Shown: positions 43,961-52,785 of the stretch, piece after piece | How positions within the stretch are numbered: position 1 is the stretch's first letter | Layout of the letters: each line of letters opens with the position of its first letter | Assembly (NCBI RefSeq): GCF_003443895.1 | Contig: NZ_QQOA01000029.1 | Coordinates: forward strand, 35,019 to 99,018 | Length of the DNA: 64,000 nucleotides | DNA from: Paraburkholderia phosphatilytica | GTDB lineage: Bacteria; Pseudomonadota; Gammaproteobacteria; Burkholderiales; Burkholderiaceae | Direction of reading: 5' to 3' | Translations under genes and position numbers: made by a program | The notes under the pieces: generated by a model | Told to the model about the DNA's origin: nothing | The model's database searches: none | Seen by the model: only the letters and a program-made list of their open reading frames with translations

Positions 43961-43983
43961 AAAGCCTTATACAACAAGGCTTT
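43961..43983. promoter_or_regulatory. Inverted repeat upstream of the nirB sigma-54 promoter
   Basis: A perfect 8-bp inverted repeat AAAGCCTT / AAGGCTTT with a 7-base spacer. It lies about 18 bases upstream of the sigma-54 promoter. It could be an activator or repressor site, or the terminator of a rightward transcript. The three T residues after it are too few for a good intrinsic terminator. Confidence 0.5.
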
Positions 43984-44000
43984 CCGGCGAATCATCAAAT

Positions 44001-44016
44001 TGGCATGGCCGTTGCT
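44001..44016 (+). promoter_or_regulatory. Sigma-54 promoter of the nirB operon
   Basis: TGGCATGGCCGTTGCT fits the -24/-12 consensus, with GG at 44002-44003 and GC at 44014-44015 separated by exactly ten bases. It implies activation by an enhancer-binding protein, most likely NtrC under nitrogen limitation. Transcription would start near 44027, leaving a leader of about 150 nucleotides before nirB. Confidence 0.8.
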
Positions 44017-44030
44017 AATTACGTTCCGAA

Positions 44031-44104
44031 CTCCGCAATGCAGCGGAGACGCGCCGCCCGCCGCAACGACGCCCGGGCCCGCGAAGCGAGCATTCCAGTC
44101 GGGC
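44031..44104 (+). promoter_or_regulatory. ANTAR-type nitrate-responsive leader (NasT target)
   Basis: The leader holds two hairpins with six-base loops in the pattern known for ANTAR-protein targets (A at loop position 1, G at position 4). P1 is CTCCGC-AATGCA-GCGGAG at 44031-44048. P2 spans 44056-44078, with outer stem GCCCG/CGGGC and loop AACGAC at 44065-44070. A third hairpin, GCCCG (44077-44081) with CGGGC (44100-44104), shares bases 44077-44078 with P2, so the two exclude each other. This suits antitermination by the NasT protein encoded downstream. No U-tract is visible after the third stem, so termination may need Rho. Confidence 0.7.
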
Positions 44105-44178
44105 AATGACGTTCGACGTTCGTCGCAGCCAGCGCGCCCCACGCGCGGCCTCGATCCAACGACGCAACCATCGACATC

Positions 44179-46611
44179 ATGAACAAGCCCCGTCTCGTCG
44201 TCATCGGCAATGGCATGGCCGGCATCCGCACGCTCGAAGAGCTGCTCGCGATCGCACCGGATCACTACGACATCACCGTGTTCGGCGCGGAGCCGCATCC
44301 GAACTACAACCGCATCCTGCTGTCGCCGGTGCTCGCGGGCGAGCAGACCTTCGACGACATCATCCTCAATCCGCTCGCGTGGTACGACGAACACCACATC
44401 ACGCTGCACTGTGGCGTGTCGGTGGAGAAGATCGATCGCGTGCGCCGCAAGGTGATCGCGAGCGACGGCAGCGAAGCGCCGTACGACCGCCTGCTGATCG
44501 CGACCGGCTCGACGCCGTTCATCCTGCCGGTGCCGGGTAAGGACCTGAAGGGCGTGATCACCTATCGCGACATCTACGACACGCAGTCGATGATCGACGC
44601 GGCGACGGTGAAGCGCCGCGCGGTCGTGATCGGCGGCGGGCTGCTCGGGCTCGAAGCGGCCAACGGACTGAAGCTGCGCGGCATGGACGTGACGGTCGTG
44701 CACCTCGCCGATACGCTGCTCGAACGTCAACTCGATACGGCCGCCGGCCAGCTGCTGCAACGCTCGCTCGAAGCGCGCGGCCTCGCGTTCCTGCTGAACC
44801 GCTCGACCGCCGAGATTATCGGCAACGAAGCCGGCGAAGTGACCGGCGTGCGCTTCAAGGATGGCGAGACGCTCGATACGGATCTCGTGGTGATGGCCGC
44901 GGGCATCCGTCCGAACACGACGCTCGCCGAATCGGCGGGCCTCTACTGCAATCGCGGCATCGTCGTGACCGATGCGCTGCAAACGTACGATCCGCGCATC
45001 TACGCGGTCGGCGAATGCGTGAACCATCGCGGCATCGCGTACGGCCTCGTCGCGCCGCTCTTCGAGCAGGCGAAGGTGTGCGCGAACCACCTCGCGCTGA
45101 TGGGCATCGGCAGCTACAAGGGCTCGGTGCTGTCCACCAAACTGAAAGTAACAGGCATCGATCTGTTCTCCGCCGGCGACTTCAACGGCAGCGAAGGCAC
45201 CGAGGAAATCGTGCTATCGGACCCCGCGGGCGGCGTGTACAAAAAGCTCGTGATCAAGGACGACCAGCTGGTGGGCGCGTGCCTGTACGGCGACACCGCC
45301 GACGGCGCGTGGTACTTCAAGCTGCTGCGCGAAGGCCGCAAGCTCGGCGAACTGCGCGATCACATCATGTTCGGCGAATCGAGCGTGGGCGATGCGGGCG
45401 TGCAGGGCCAGAGCCGCGCGGCCGCGATGGCCGACACCGACGAAGTGTGCGGCTGCAACGGCGTGTGCAAAGGCACGATCGTGAAGGCGATCACCGAGAA
45501 AGGCCTGTTCACGCTCGACGACGTGAAGAAGCACACCAAGGCTTCGAGTTCGTGCGGCTCGTGCACGGGTCTCGTCGAGCAGATCCTGATGAGCACGGTC
45601 GGCTCCAGCTTCCAGGAAACGCCGAAGACGAAGCCCGTCTGCCATTGCAGCGACTACACGCATGCCGACGTGCGCAAGGCGATCCGCGATCACAAGCTGC
45701 TGTCGCATCGCGAGGTGTACGACTTCCTCGAATGGCGCACGCCGAACGGCTGCGCGACCTGCCGGCCGGCGATCAACTACTACATGCTGTCCACGTGGCC
45801 GCACGAAGCGATCGACGACCCGCAAAGCCGCTTCGTCAACGAACGCGTGCACGCGAACATCCAGAAGGACAACACGTTCTCCGTCGTGCCGCAGATGAAG
45901 GGCGGCGTGACGAATCCGTCGGAACTGCGCCGCATCGCGGACGTCGCGGACAAGTACAACATCCCGATGGTGAAGGTCACGGGCGGCCAGCGCATCGACC
46001 TGCTCGGCGTGAAGAAGGAAGACCTGCCCAACGTGTGGCGCGATCTCGGTATGAAGTCGGGTCATGCGTACGGCAAATCGATCCGCACCGTGAAGACCTG
46101 CGTGGGCAGCGAGTTCTGCCGCTTCGGCACGCAGAACAGCACGCAGATGGGCATCGACCTCGAAACGATGCTCGCGAACATGTGGTCGCCGCACAAGGTG
46201 AAGCTCGCGGTGTCGGGCTGCCCGCGCAACTGCGCGGAAGCGGGCATCAAGGACGTCGGCGTGATCGCGGTGGACAGTGGCTGGGAACTCTACGTGGGCG
46301 GCAACGGCGGCATCAAGACCGAGGTCGCGCAGTTCCTCGCGAAAGTGAAAACCGCCGACGAGGTGAAGGAGTACAGCGGCGCGTTCCTGCAGCTCTACCG
46401 CGAAGAGGCGTACTACCTGGACCGCACGGTGCATTACATCGCGCGCGTGGGTCTCGACTACGTGAAGAAGAAGATCGTCGACGACGAAGCGAACCGCAAG
46501 GCGCTGTACGAACGCCTGCTCTACTCGCTCGAAGGTCTGTCCGATCCGTGGGAACAGCGCGTGGAAGGCAAGCAGCAGCACGAATACATTCCGCTCAAGG
46601 TCATCGCTTAA
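44179..46611 (+). CDS. nirB: Assimilatory nitrite reductase, large subunit (NAD(P)H)
   Basis: An 810-residue cytoplasmic enzyme that reduces nitrite to ammonium with six electrons. The domains in order are: a FAD/NADH pyridine nucleotide-disulfide oxidoreductase domain (residues about 1-300, LVVIGNGMAGIRTLEELL), two BFD-like [2Fe-2S] regions (CGCNGVCKGTIVKAI and SSCGSCTG; then CHCSDYTHADVRKAI and CATCRPAINYY), and the siroheme/[4Fe-4S] domain (residues about 560-790). Its cluster cysteines are in TCVGSEFCRFGTQNS and VSGCPRNCAEAGIKD. It is the first gene of the nitrate assimilation operon, after the sigma-54 promoter and ANTAR leader. Confidence 0.97.
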   Translation: MNKPRLVVIGNGMAGIRTLEELLAIAPDHYDITVFGAEPHPNYNRILLSPVLAGEQTFDDIILNPLAWYDEHHITLHCGVSVEKIDRVRRKVIASDGSEAPYDRLLIATGSTPFILPVPGKDLKGVITYRDIYDTQSMIDAATVKRRAVVIGGGLLGLEAANGLKLRGMDVTVVHLADTLLERQLDTAAGQLLQRSLEARGLAFLLNRSTAEIIGNEAGEVTGVRFKDGETLDTDLVVMAAGIRPNTTLAESAGLYCNRGIVVTDALQTYDPRIYAVGECVNHRGIAYGLVAPLFEQAKVCANHLALMGIGSYKGSVLSTKLKVTGIDLFSAGDFNGSEGTEEIVLSDPAGGVYKKLVIKDDQLVGACLYGDTADGAWYFKLLREGRKLGELRDHIMFGESSVGDAGVQGQSRAAAMADTDEVCGCNGVCKGTIVKAITEKGLFTLDDVKKHTKASSSCGSCTGLVEQILMSTVGSSFQETPKTKPVCHCSDYTHADVRKAIRDHKLLSHREVYDFLEWRTPNGCATCRPAINYYMLSTWPHEAIDDPQSRFVNERVHANIQKDNTFSVVPQMKGGVTNPSELRRIADVADKYNIPMVKVTGGQRIDLLGVKKEDLPNVWRDLGMKSGHAYGKSIRTVKTCVGSEFCRFGTQNSTQMGIDLETMLANMWSPHKVKLAVSGCPRNCAEAGIKDVGVIAVDSGWELYVGGNGGIKTEVAQFLAKVKTADEVKEYSGAFLQLYREEAYYLDRTVHYIARVGLDYVKKKIVDDEANRKALYERLLYSLEGLSDPWEQRVEGKQQHEYIPLKVIA

Positions 46612-46624
46612 GGACACGCACGCC

Positions 46625-46966
46625 ATGGATATGCAAGTCACCTCCTCCTGGACGCGCGTCTGCGCGGTGTCCGAGATTCCGCCGCTCGGCAGCCGCGTGC
46701 TGCAACGCGACGACGGCAACCACGTCGCGATCTTCCGCACCGCGAGCGACAACGTGTTCGCGCTGCTCGACCGCTGTCCGCACAAGGGCGGCGCGCTGTC
46801 GCAAGGCATCGTGCACGGCGAGAGCGTCACGTGTCCGCTGCACGCGTGGAATATCGATCTCGCGTCAGGCAACGCGCGCGCGCCGGACGTCGGCTGCGCG
46901 CGGCGCTTTCCGGTGCGCGTGACTGACGACGGCAGCGTGTTCCTGCAGCTCGCCGCCGACGAGTGA
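46625..46966 (+). CDS. nirD: Nitrite reductase small subunit
   Basis: A 113-residue Rieske-fold subunit that pairs with NirB. In this protein two Rieske-type cysteines and histidines remain (CPHKGGALSQGIVHGE and CPLHAWNIDLASGNA), so it may hold a [2Fe-2S] cluster, unlike E. coli NirD, which has lost the ligands. It starts 13 bases after nirB. Confidence 0.94.
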   Translation: MDMQVTSSWTRVCAVSEIPPLGSRVLQRDDGNHVAIFRTASDNVFALLDRCPHKGGALSQGIVHGESVTCPLHAWNIDLASGNARAPDVGCARRFPVRVTDDGSVFLQLAADE

Positions 46967-47039
46967 GCGCGGCGCGAGCACGTCAGCACACGCAAAAACC
47001 GATGCCCTCCACCCCGCCCACCGACCGCCCGGAGCCACG

Positions 47040-49733
47040 ATGAAGACCGTCACCCGTTCCACCTGCTGCTATTGCGGTGTCGGCTGCGGCGTGCTGATCG
47101 AAGCGGAGCACGGCCGCATCACCGGCGTGGCGGGCGACCCGGACCATCCGGCGAACTTCGGCCGACTGTGCACGAAGGGGCTCGCGCTCGCCGATACGGC
47201 AGCGCGGGACACCGGCCGTGCGCTGTATCCGGAACTGCGGCTGGATCGCGGCACGCCGCGTCGACAGGTCGAATGGGACGAAGCGCTCGATCACGTCGCG
47301 GCACGCTTCGCGCGCATCGCCGCCGAGCATGGCCCGGATTCGGTCGCGTTCTACATCTCCGGGCAGCTGCTGACCGAGGACTACTACGTCTTCAACAAGC
47401 TCGCGAAGGGGCTGATCGGCACCAACAACATCGATACGAACTCGCGCCTGTGCATGTCGAGCGCGGTGACCGCGTACAAGATGGCGCTCGGCGCCGATGG
47501 CCCGCCCACCTGCTACGAAGACCTCGAACAGGCGCAGACCGTGCTGTTCGCGGGCAGCAACATGGCGTGGGCGCATCCGGTGCTGTTTCGCCGGCTCGAA
47601 GCGGCGAAGGCGGCGAACCCGGCGATCCGCTGGATCGTCGTCGATCCGCGCCGCACCGATACCGCCGCGATGGCCGACCTGCATCTCGCGATCGAGCCCG
47701 GCACCGACGTCGCGCTGTTCAATGGGATGCTGCATCACCTGATCTGGGAAGGACTGATCGATCGCGACTACATCGCGGCGCACACCGAGGGCTTCGACGC
47801 GTTGAAGGCGACCGTGCGCGAGTTCACGCCGCGCATCGCGGCCGAGCTGTGCGGGATCGCGGAAAGCGATCTGATCAAGGCGGCCGGGTGGTTCGGCGCG
47901 AGCCCCGCCGCGCTGTCGCTCTACTGCATGGGCCTTAACCAGTCGAGCCGCGGCACCGACAAGAACCTCGCGCTGATCAACCTGCATCTCGCGACGCGGC
48001 AGATCGGCCGCGCGGGCGCGGGACCGTTCTCGCTGACCGGCCAGCCGAACGCGATGGGCGGCCGTGAAGTGGGCGGCATGGCGACGATGCTCGCCGCGCA
48101 TCGCGACATCGGCAATGCGGAACATCGCGACGAAGTGGCACGGCTGTGGGGTATCGATGCGCTGTCGGACCGCCCCGGCCTGCCCGCCGTCGAACTGTTC
48201 GACGCGGTGCGCTCGGGCAAGGTGAAGGCGATCTGGATCGCGTGCACGAACCCGGTCCATTCGATGCCCGACATCGGCCGCGTGCGCGAAGCGCTCGATA
48301 CCGCCGAGTTCGTCGTCGTGCAGGAAGCGTTCACGCAGACCGACACCGTCCCGTATGCGGACGTGCTGCTGCCCGCCGCGACGTGGGGCGAGAAAGCAGG
48401 CACCGTGACCAACTCGGAGCGCCGCATCTCGCGCGTGCGCGCGGCCGTCGCGCCCGCCGGCGACGCGAAGCCGGACTGGTGGATCGCCAACGAAGTGGCG
48501 AAGCGGATTCAAGGCCTGACCTTCAAGGAAGCGAGCAAGCCGCTGTTCCCGTTCGACACGCCCGAAGCGGTGTTCGACGAGCACCGGCTGCTGACCGAAG
48601 GGCGCGACCTCGATATCGGCGGGCTGACGTACGACGTGCTCGACGCGCACGGCCCGCAGCAGTGGCCGTTTCCGAAGCGCCGTAACGCAGCCGAAGGCGG
48701 CGACGCGCGTCGCTACACCGACGGCATCTTCGCCACCGCCAATGGACGCGCGCGTTTTCACGCGACGGACTACCTGCCGGTAGCCGAACCAACGAGCCCG
48801 CGCTATCCGTTCCGTCTGCTGACCGGCCGGCTGCGCGACCAGTGGCATGGCATGAGCCGCACCGGCCGCGTCGCGAAACTGCTCGCACACGCGCCGCAGG
48901 CGGTCGTCAACATGCAGCCCGGCGATGCTGCGCGACGCAGCCTGAAGGACGGCGACCTCGTGCGGATCGCGAGCCGGCGCGGCGAACTGATCCTGCCGCT
49001 GCAGCTGTCCGACGACGTGCAGTCGGGCACGCTGTACGTGCCGATGCACTGGAACGCGCAGTACCTCGCGAGCGGCGGCATTAACGAAGCCACCCAGCCC
49101 GCCGTCGATCCGCTGTCGAAGCAACCCGAGCTGAAGCACGCGGCGGTACGCGTCGAAGCCGCGAAGCTGCCGTGGCAGATGACCGCCGCGCGCCGCTGCG
49201 ATACGCTCGCGCTGCACGCGGCGCTGCAGCCGCTCTTGAAGACCTGCCGCTACGCATCGCTGACCTACGACGCCGACGACGTGCTGGTGCTGCGCGCCGC
49301 GCACACCGAAGCGCCCGAGGGCTGGCTCGACGCGGTCACGGCCGCGCTCGCGATGCCCGCCGGCGACGACCTGCTCGTCTACCGCGACGCGCGCCGCGGC
49401 CTCGACAAACGGGTCGGCTGGGACGGCAGCCGGATCGTCGGCTTCCTGCTCGCGGGCGATGTGACCAGCACCGACGCGCTGCTGGCCGCGCTCGGCGACG
49501 GCGCGCCATGGAGCGGACCGCGCTTCACGGTGTTCTCGGCACAGCGCGCGAACGTCGTGCGCGACCAGGTGGTGTGCAACTGCAAGCAGGTGACGAAGAG
49601 CAGCATCGACGAAGCGATCGCGCGCGGCGCGAGCGTGCCCGAACTGAAAGCGACGCTCGGCTGCGGCACCGTCTGCGGCTCGTGCGTTCCCGAACTCAAA
49701 CGAATGTGCGACGCCGCAGCCGTCGCCAGCTAA
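47040..49733 (+). CDS. nasA: Assimilatory nitrate reductase, catalytic subunit
   Basis: An 897-residue cytoplasmic molybdenum enzyme that reduces nitrate to nitrite. The N-terminal [4Fe-4S] cysteines are in CCYCGVGCGVLIEAE and LCTKG. The molybdopterin domains follow (INTNSRLCMSSAV-like IDTNSRLCMSSAVTAYKMAL, and GREVGGMATMLAAHRD). The MGD-binding C-terminal domain contains LTGRLRDQWHGMSRTGRV. The last 60 residues form a BFD-type [2Fe-2S] domain (VVCNCKQVTKSSIDEAI, CGTVCGSCVPELK) that takes over the electron-entry role of a separate subunit. There is no separate NasB gene nearby, so the electron donor is NirB or an unlinked reductase. ATG 73 bases after nirD. Confidence 0.95.
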   Translation: MKTVTRSTCCYCGVGCGVLIEAEHGRITGVAGDPDHPANFGRLCTKGLALADTAARDTGRALYPELRLDRGTPRRQVEWDEALDHVAARFARIAAEHGPDSVAFYISGQLLTEDYYVFNKLAKGLIGTNNIDTNSRLCMSSAVTAYKMALGADGPPTCYEDLEQAQTVLFAGSNMAWAHPVLFRRLEAAKAANPAIRWIVVDPRRTDTAAMADLHLAIEPGTDVALFNGMLHHLIWEGLIDRDYIAAHTEGFDALKATVREFTPRIAAELCGIAESDLIKAAGWFGASPAALSLYCMGLNQSSRGTDKNLALINLHLATRQIGRAGAGPFSLTGQPNAMGGREVGGMATMLAAHRDIGNAEHRDEVARLWGIDALSDRPGLPAVELFDAVRSGKVKAIWIACTNPVHSMPDIGRVREALDTAEFVVVQEAFTQTDTVPYADVLLPAATWGEKAGTVTNSERRISRVRAAVAPAGDAKPDWWIANEVAKRIQGLTFKEASKPLFPFDTPEAVFDEHRLLTEGRDLDIGGLTYDVLDAHGPQQWPFPKRRNAAEGGDARRYTDGIFATANGRARFHATDYLPVAEPTSPRYPFRLLTGRLRDQWHGMSRTGRVAKLLAHAPQAVVNMQPGDAARRSLKDGDLVRIASRRGELILPLQLSDDVQSGTLYVPMHWNAQYLASGGINEATQPAVDPLSKQPELKHAAVRVEAAKLPWQMTAARRCDTLALHAALQPLLKTCRYASLTYDADDVLVLRAAHTEAPEGWLDAVTAALAMPAGDDLLVYRDARRGLDKRVGWDGSRIVGFLLAGDVTSTDALLAALGDGAPWSGPRFTVFSAQRANVVRDQVVCNCKQVTKSSIDEAIARGASVPELKATLGCGTVCGSCVPELKRMCDAAAVAS

Positions 49734-49764
49734 ACTGTCGTCTCGCTCTCTCTTGATTCATTCG

Positions 49765-50340
49765 ATGCTGCGGGTACTGCTCGTCACCGACACCGACAAG
49801 CCGATCGGCGATCTGCGCGATGCGCTCGCGCGGCTCGGCTACGACATGCTCGCGAATACGGCGACGCCGCAGGCGTTGCACGCGGTCGTCGCCACCGAGC
49901 GGCCGGACGTGATCATCATCGACACCGAGTCGCCGTCGCGGGACACGCTGGAACAGCTCGCGGTGATGAACGCCACCGCGCCACGCCCGGTGCTGATGTT
50001 CAGCCACGACGCGAACCAGCAGCTGATCCGCGCGGCGGTCGGCGCGGGCGTCACCGCGTACCTCGTCGAAGGCCTCGACACCGGCAAGCTCGCGCCGATC
50101 CTCGAAACCGCGCTCGCGCGCTTCGCGCATGAGGCCGAACTGCGCGAACGGCTCGCGCAGGCGGAGAACGAACTCGCCGAGCGCAAGGTGATCGACCGCG
50201 CGAAACGGCTGCTGATGGACCGGCAGCACCTGTCCGAACCCGCTGCCTATGCGACGTTGCGCAAGCGCGCGATGAACCAGGGCATCAAACTCGTCGAGGT
50301 CGCGCGCCAGATCGTCGCGGCCGCCGACTCGTCAGGCTGA
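49765..50340 (+). CDS. nasT: NasT-type ANTAR response regulator
   Basis: A protein of about 191 residues. An N-terminal receiver-like domain (MLRVLLVTDTDKPIGDLRDA, VIIIDTESPSRDTLEQLAVM) is followed by a coiled coil and the RNA-binding ANTAR domain (LAERKVIDRAKRLLMDRQHL, AYATLRKRAMNQGIKLVEVA). NasT binds the paired hexaloop hairpins in the leader of nitrate operons and prevents termination. NasS holds it inactive without nitrate. The ATG at 49765 is preferred over a TTG at 49753. It lies in the same operon as its predicted RNA target. Confidence 0.9.
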   Translation: MLRVLLVTDTDKPIGDLRDALARLGYDMLANTATPQALHAVVATERPDVIIIDTESPSRDTLEQLAVMNATAPRPVLMFSHDANQQLIRAAVGAGVTAYLVEGLDTGKLAPILETALARFAHEAELRERLAQAENELAERKVIDRAKRLLMDRQHLSEPAAYATLRKRAMNQGIKLVEVARQIVAAADSSG

Positions 50341-50347
50341 CCTCGCC

Positions 50348-51538
50348 ATGAACGCCTCTGCCTCCGCGCCCGCTTCGAGTCCCGCTTCTGGTCCCGCCAC
50401 GCGTCATGACGGCGCGCTCGAAAAGACCCATCTGCGGCTCGGCTTCGTGCCGCTGTCGGACGCCGCGCCGCTCGTCGCCGCGAAGCTGCTCGAGTTCGGC
50501 CATGCGCACGGGCTCACGCTCGAACTGGTGCGCCAGCCTTCGTGGGCCGCCGTGCGCGACCGCCTGCTGTCCGGCGAGCTCGATGCCGCGCACGCGCTGT
50601 ACGGCCTCGTGTATGGCGTGCAGCTCGGGCTCGGCGGTCCACAGACGGACATGGCGGTGCTGATGGTGCTAAACCGCAACGGCCAGGCGATCACGCTGTC
50701 GAACCGCGTCGCGGCCGCGCTCGACGAGCACGGCTCGCTGCCCGCTGCCTTGGCGACGCTCGGCCGACGCCCCGTGTTCGCGCAGACCTTTCCGACCGGC
50801 ACGCATGCGATGTGGCTGTACTACTGGCTCGCAGCGCACGGCGTGCACCCGCTCTCCGATGTGACGAGCGTCGTGATTCCGCCGCCGCAGATGGTGCCGT
50901 CGCTCGCCGACAACGAGCTGGATGGGTTGTGCGTCGGCGAACCGTGGAATGCGCTGGCCGAGGCGCGCGGCGTCGGCAGAACGGCCGCGTATACGAGCGA
51001 AGTGTGGCCCGACCATCCGGAGAAGGTGCTCGCGAGCCGGCGCGATTTCGTCGAGCGATATCCGAATACCGCACGGGCGCTGGTGCGCACGATGCTCGAA
51101 GCGTGCCGCTGGCTCGACGAGCCGCCGCATCGCTCCGATATCGCGCGGTGGCTCGCGCAGCCCGAATTGCTCGGCGCGCCGGAGGCGGTGATCGCCAGGC
51201 GGTTTGGTATCGGCGATCAGGCATTGCAGCAACCCGATGCGCGCCGTCTGCCGATGCGCTTCTTTGCCGAAGGCCGCGTGAATGTCCCCGTGCCGTCCGA
51301 TGGCGTGTGGTTCCTCACGCAGTACGAGCGCTGGGGGATGATCGCGCCGCGCGACAACTATCAGGCGATCGCGGAGGCGATCAACCAGACGGCGCTGTAC
51401 GAGCAGGCCGCGGCGCAGATGCAGGTTGTAGTGCCGTCTGCCGCGGCGCTCGCTGCGCCGCAGACGTTCATCGATGGTCGCGTGTGGGATGGCAACGATC
51501 CGCGTGGTTATGTCGATGGGTTCGACGTGAAGGCTTGA
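50348..51538 (+). CDS. nasS: NasS-type nitrate sensor (NrtA/CmpA-like binding protein)
   Basis: A 396-residue protein of the nitrate/bicarbonate-binding family. It lacks a secretion signal: the N-terminus is a short Ala/Ser/Pro-rich arm, so it is cytoplasmic, as NasS must be. Family stretches are LRLGFVPLSDAAPLVAAKLL, RPVFAQTFPTGTHAMWLYYW and LCVGEPWNALAEARGVG. NasS binds nitrate or nitrite and then releases NasT, which rescues the leader from termination. It starts seven bases after nasT, as in other NasS/NasT pairs. No nitrate transporter gene is in the operon. Confidence 0.9.
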   Translation: MNASASAPASSPASGPATRHDGALEKTHLRLGFVPLSDAAPLVAAKLLEFGHAHGLTLELVRQPSWAAVRDRLLSGELDAAHALYGLVYGVQLGLGGPQTDMAVLMVLNRNGQAITLSNRVAAALDEHGSLPAALATLGRRPVFAQTFPTGTHAMWLYYWLAAHGVHPLSDVTSVVIPPPQMVPSLADNELDGLCVGEPWNALAEARGVGRTAAYTSEVWPDHPEKVLASRRDFVERYPNTARALVRTMLEACRWLDEPPHRSDIARWLAQPELLGAPEAVIARRFGIGDQALQQPDARRLPMRFFAEGRVNVPVPSDGVWFLTQYERWGMIAPRDNYQAIAEAINQTALYEQAAAQMQVVVPSAAALAAPQTFIDGRVWDGNDPRGYVDGFDVKA

Positions 51539-51566
51539 GCCTTGCCGCGCGGTTAAAATGCAGCAC

Positions 51567-51604
51567 AAAAAAAGACGCGTGACGCCCCTGGCAGGCAATC
51601 ACGC
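51567..51604 (-). terminator. Intrinsic terminator of the gbdR-like gene
   Basis: On the minus strand a GCGTGA / TCACGC stem is followed closely by seven T residues. It lies about 70 bases after the stop codon of the GlxA-type regulator gene. Confidence 0.75.
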
Positions 51605-51673
51605 GCTCAATCCACCTACCCTTGACAGAAACCGTCAGTGTCGGCGCTCATGCGAGCGCACGCGCTCGCACGC

Positions 51674-52666
51674 TCAAGCCGGCTGCCTCCGCTCGACACT
51701 TGGCGCATGACCGAACTGCGCGCGATACGCCTTGCTGAAGTGGCACGGCGAATGAAACCCGCACACGCTCGTCACGCTCGCGATCGACGCATCCGTCGTG
51801 CGCAGCAGTTCGCGCGCGCGCCGCAGGCGCAGCGACAGGTAATAGTGCGTCGGCGACACGTTCAGGTACACCTTGAACATCCGTTGCAGGTGCCGCTGCG
51901 AGAGCTGCACGAGCCGCGCGAGTTCGTCGAGCGACAACGGCTCCTCGATGTTCGCTTCCATCAGCCGCACCACCTCGATCAGCTCGGCGCGCGAGAAGCC
52001 CACCCGCGCGTCGACCGGAATCGGCTGCGGGTCGCTCGCGCTGCGAATCCGCTCGAGGATGAACTGCTCCGACACCTGCGCGGCCACGTTGCGCCCCAGC
52101 CGGCTGCCGACGAGATTCAGCATCAGGTCGAGCGGCGCGGTGCCGCCGGTGCAGGTCAGCCGGTCGCGATCGATCACGAACAGCTCGTCGGCGAAATGCA
52201 CGCGCGGAAACTCGCGGTGCAGCGCGGACAGATCTTCCCAGTGCACCGTGCACTTGTAGTCGTCGAGCAGGCCCGCCGCCATCAGCGCATACGCGCCGGT
52301 GCAGATGCCGCCGAGCGGCACGCCCTGCTCCGCCAGCTCGCCCAGCAGCGTCGTCACGCGGCTGTCCACGGCGTTGCGGATCTGCGTGCCGCCACAGACG
52401 ATCAGCACGTCCGGCATGCCGCTTTCGTCGAGCGAGCGCGTCGGCTTCACGGTGATGCCGTTGCTCGCGCGCACCGGCACGCCGTCCGGCGTCAGGATCG
52501 ACCAGCGGTAGTGCTGCGCGCGGCCGACATAGTTAGCCATCCGTAGCACTTCAATCGCGCTCGTGAACGCGATCATCGAGAAGCTGGGTAAGGTCAGGAA
52601 ACCGAAATGCGCAAGTCCCGTCAACGGCGATGCAGCAATCGTGGCGGACGTCACGTCGCCCTCCAT
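51674..52666 (-). CDS. GlxA-type AraC regulator, probably GbdR/CdhR-like
   Basis: A 330-residue regulator. The N-terminal DJ-1/PfpI (class I glutamine amidotransferase-like) domain covers residues about 20-200 (FGFLTLPSFSMIAFTSAIEV, LIVCGGTQIRNAVDSR, LGGICTGAYALMAAGLLD). Two AraC helix-turn-helix units follow at about 225-320 (LSLDELARLVQLSQRHLQRM, ASIASVTSVCGFHSPCHFSK). This architecture is shared by GbdR, which activates glycine betaine, choline and carnitine genes. The adjacent betaine/choline ABC genes support a GbdR-like role. An intrinsic terminator lies downstream and a long palindrome upstream. Confidence 0.87.
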   Translation of the reverse strand: MEGDVTSATIAASPLTGLAHFGFLTLPSFSMIAFTSAIEVLRMANYVGRAQHYRWSILTPDGVPVRASNGITVKPTRSLDESGMPDVLIVCGGTQIRNAVDSRVTTLLGELAEQGVPLGGICTGAYALMAAGLLDDYKCTVHWEDLSALHREFPRVHFADELFVIDRDRLTCTGGTAPLDLMLNLVGSRLGRNVAAQVSEQFILERIRSASDPQPIPVDARVGFSRAELIEVVRLMEANIEEPLSLDELARLVQLSQRHLQRMFKVYLNVSPTHYYLSLRLRRARELLRTTDASIASVTSVCGFHSPCHFSKAYRAQFGHAPSVERRQPA

Positions 52667-52688
52667 GGATCAACGGCGAACTCTGGCC

Positions 52689-52723
52689 GGGTTCGCGCAC
52701 GACACCTGTCGTGTCGCGAACCC
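52689..52723. promoter_or_regulatory. Long palindrome between choW-like and gbdR-like genes
   Basis: GGGTTCGCG (52689-52697) pairs with CGCGAACCC (52715-52723), and inside it ACGAC pairs with GTCGT, giving 14 paired positions in total. On the minus strand no U-run follows. It lies 23 bases upstream of the regulator's ATG and 60 bases after the ABC permease stop. It could be a terminator for the ABC genes or an operator for the regulator gene. Confidence 0.6.
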
Positions 52724-52785
52724 GTTGTTTTACTGGTCGAATGGTGCGGCCGCGAATGAGCTGCCGTGTGAATCAGCGCGATGAA

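Noticed and set aside
46983..49304. A 773-codon frame on the minus strand opposite nasA
   Set aside because: It is a shadow frame. nasA on the plus strand has all cofactor motifs.
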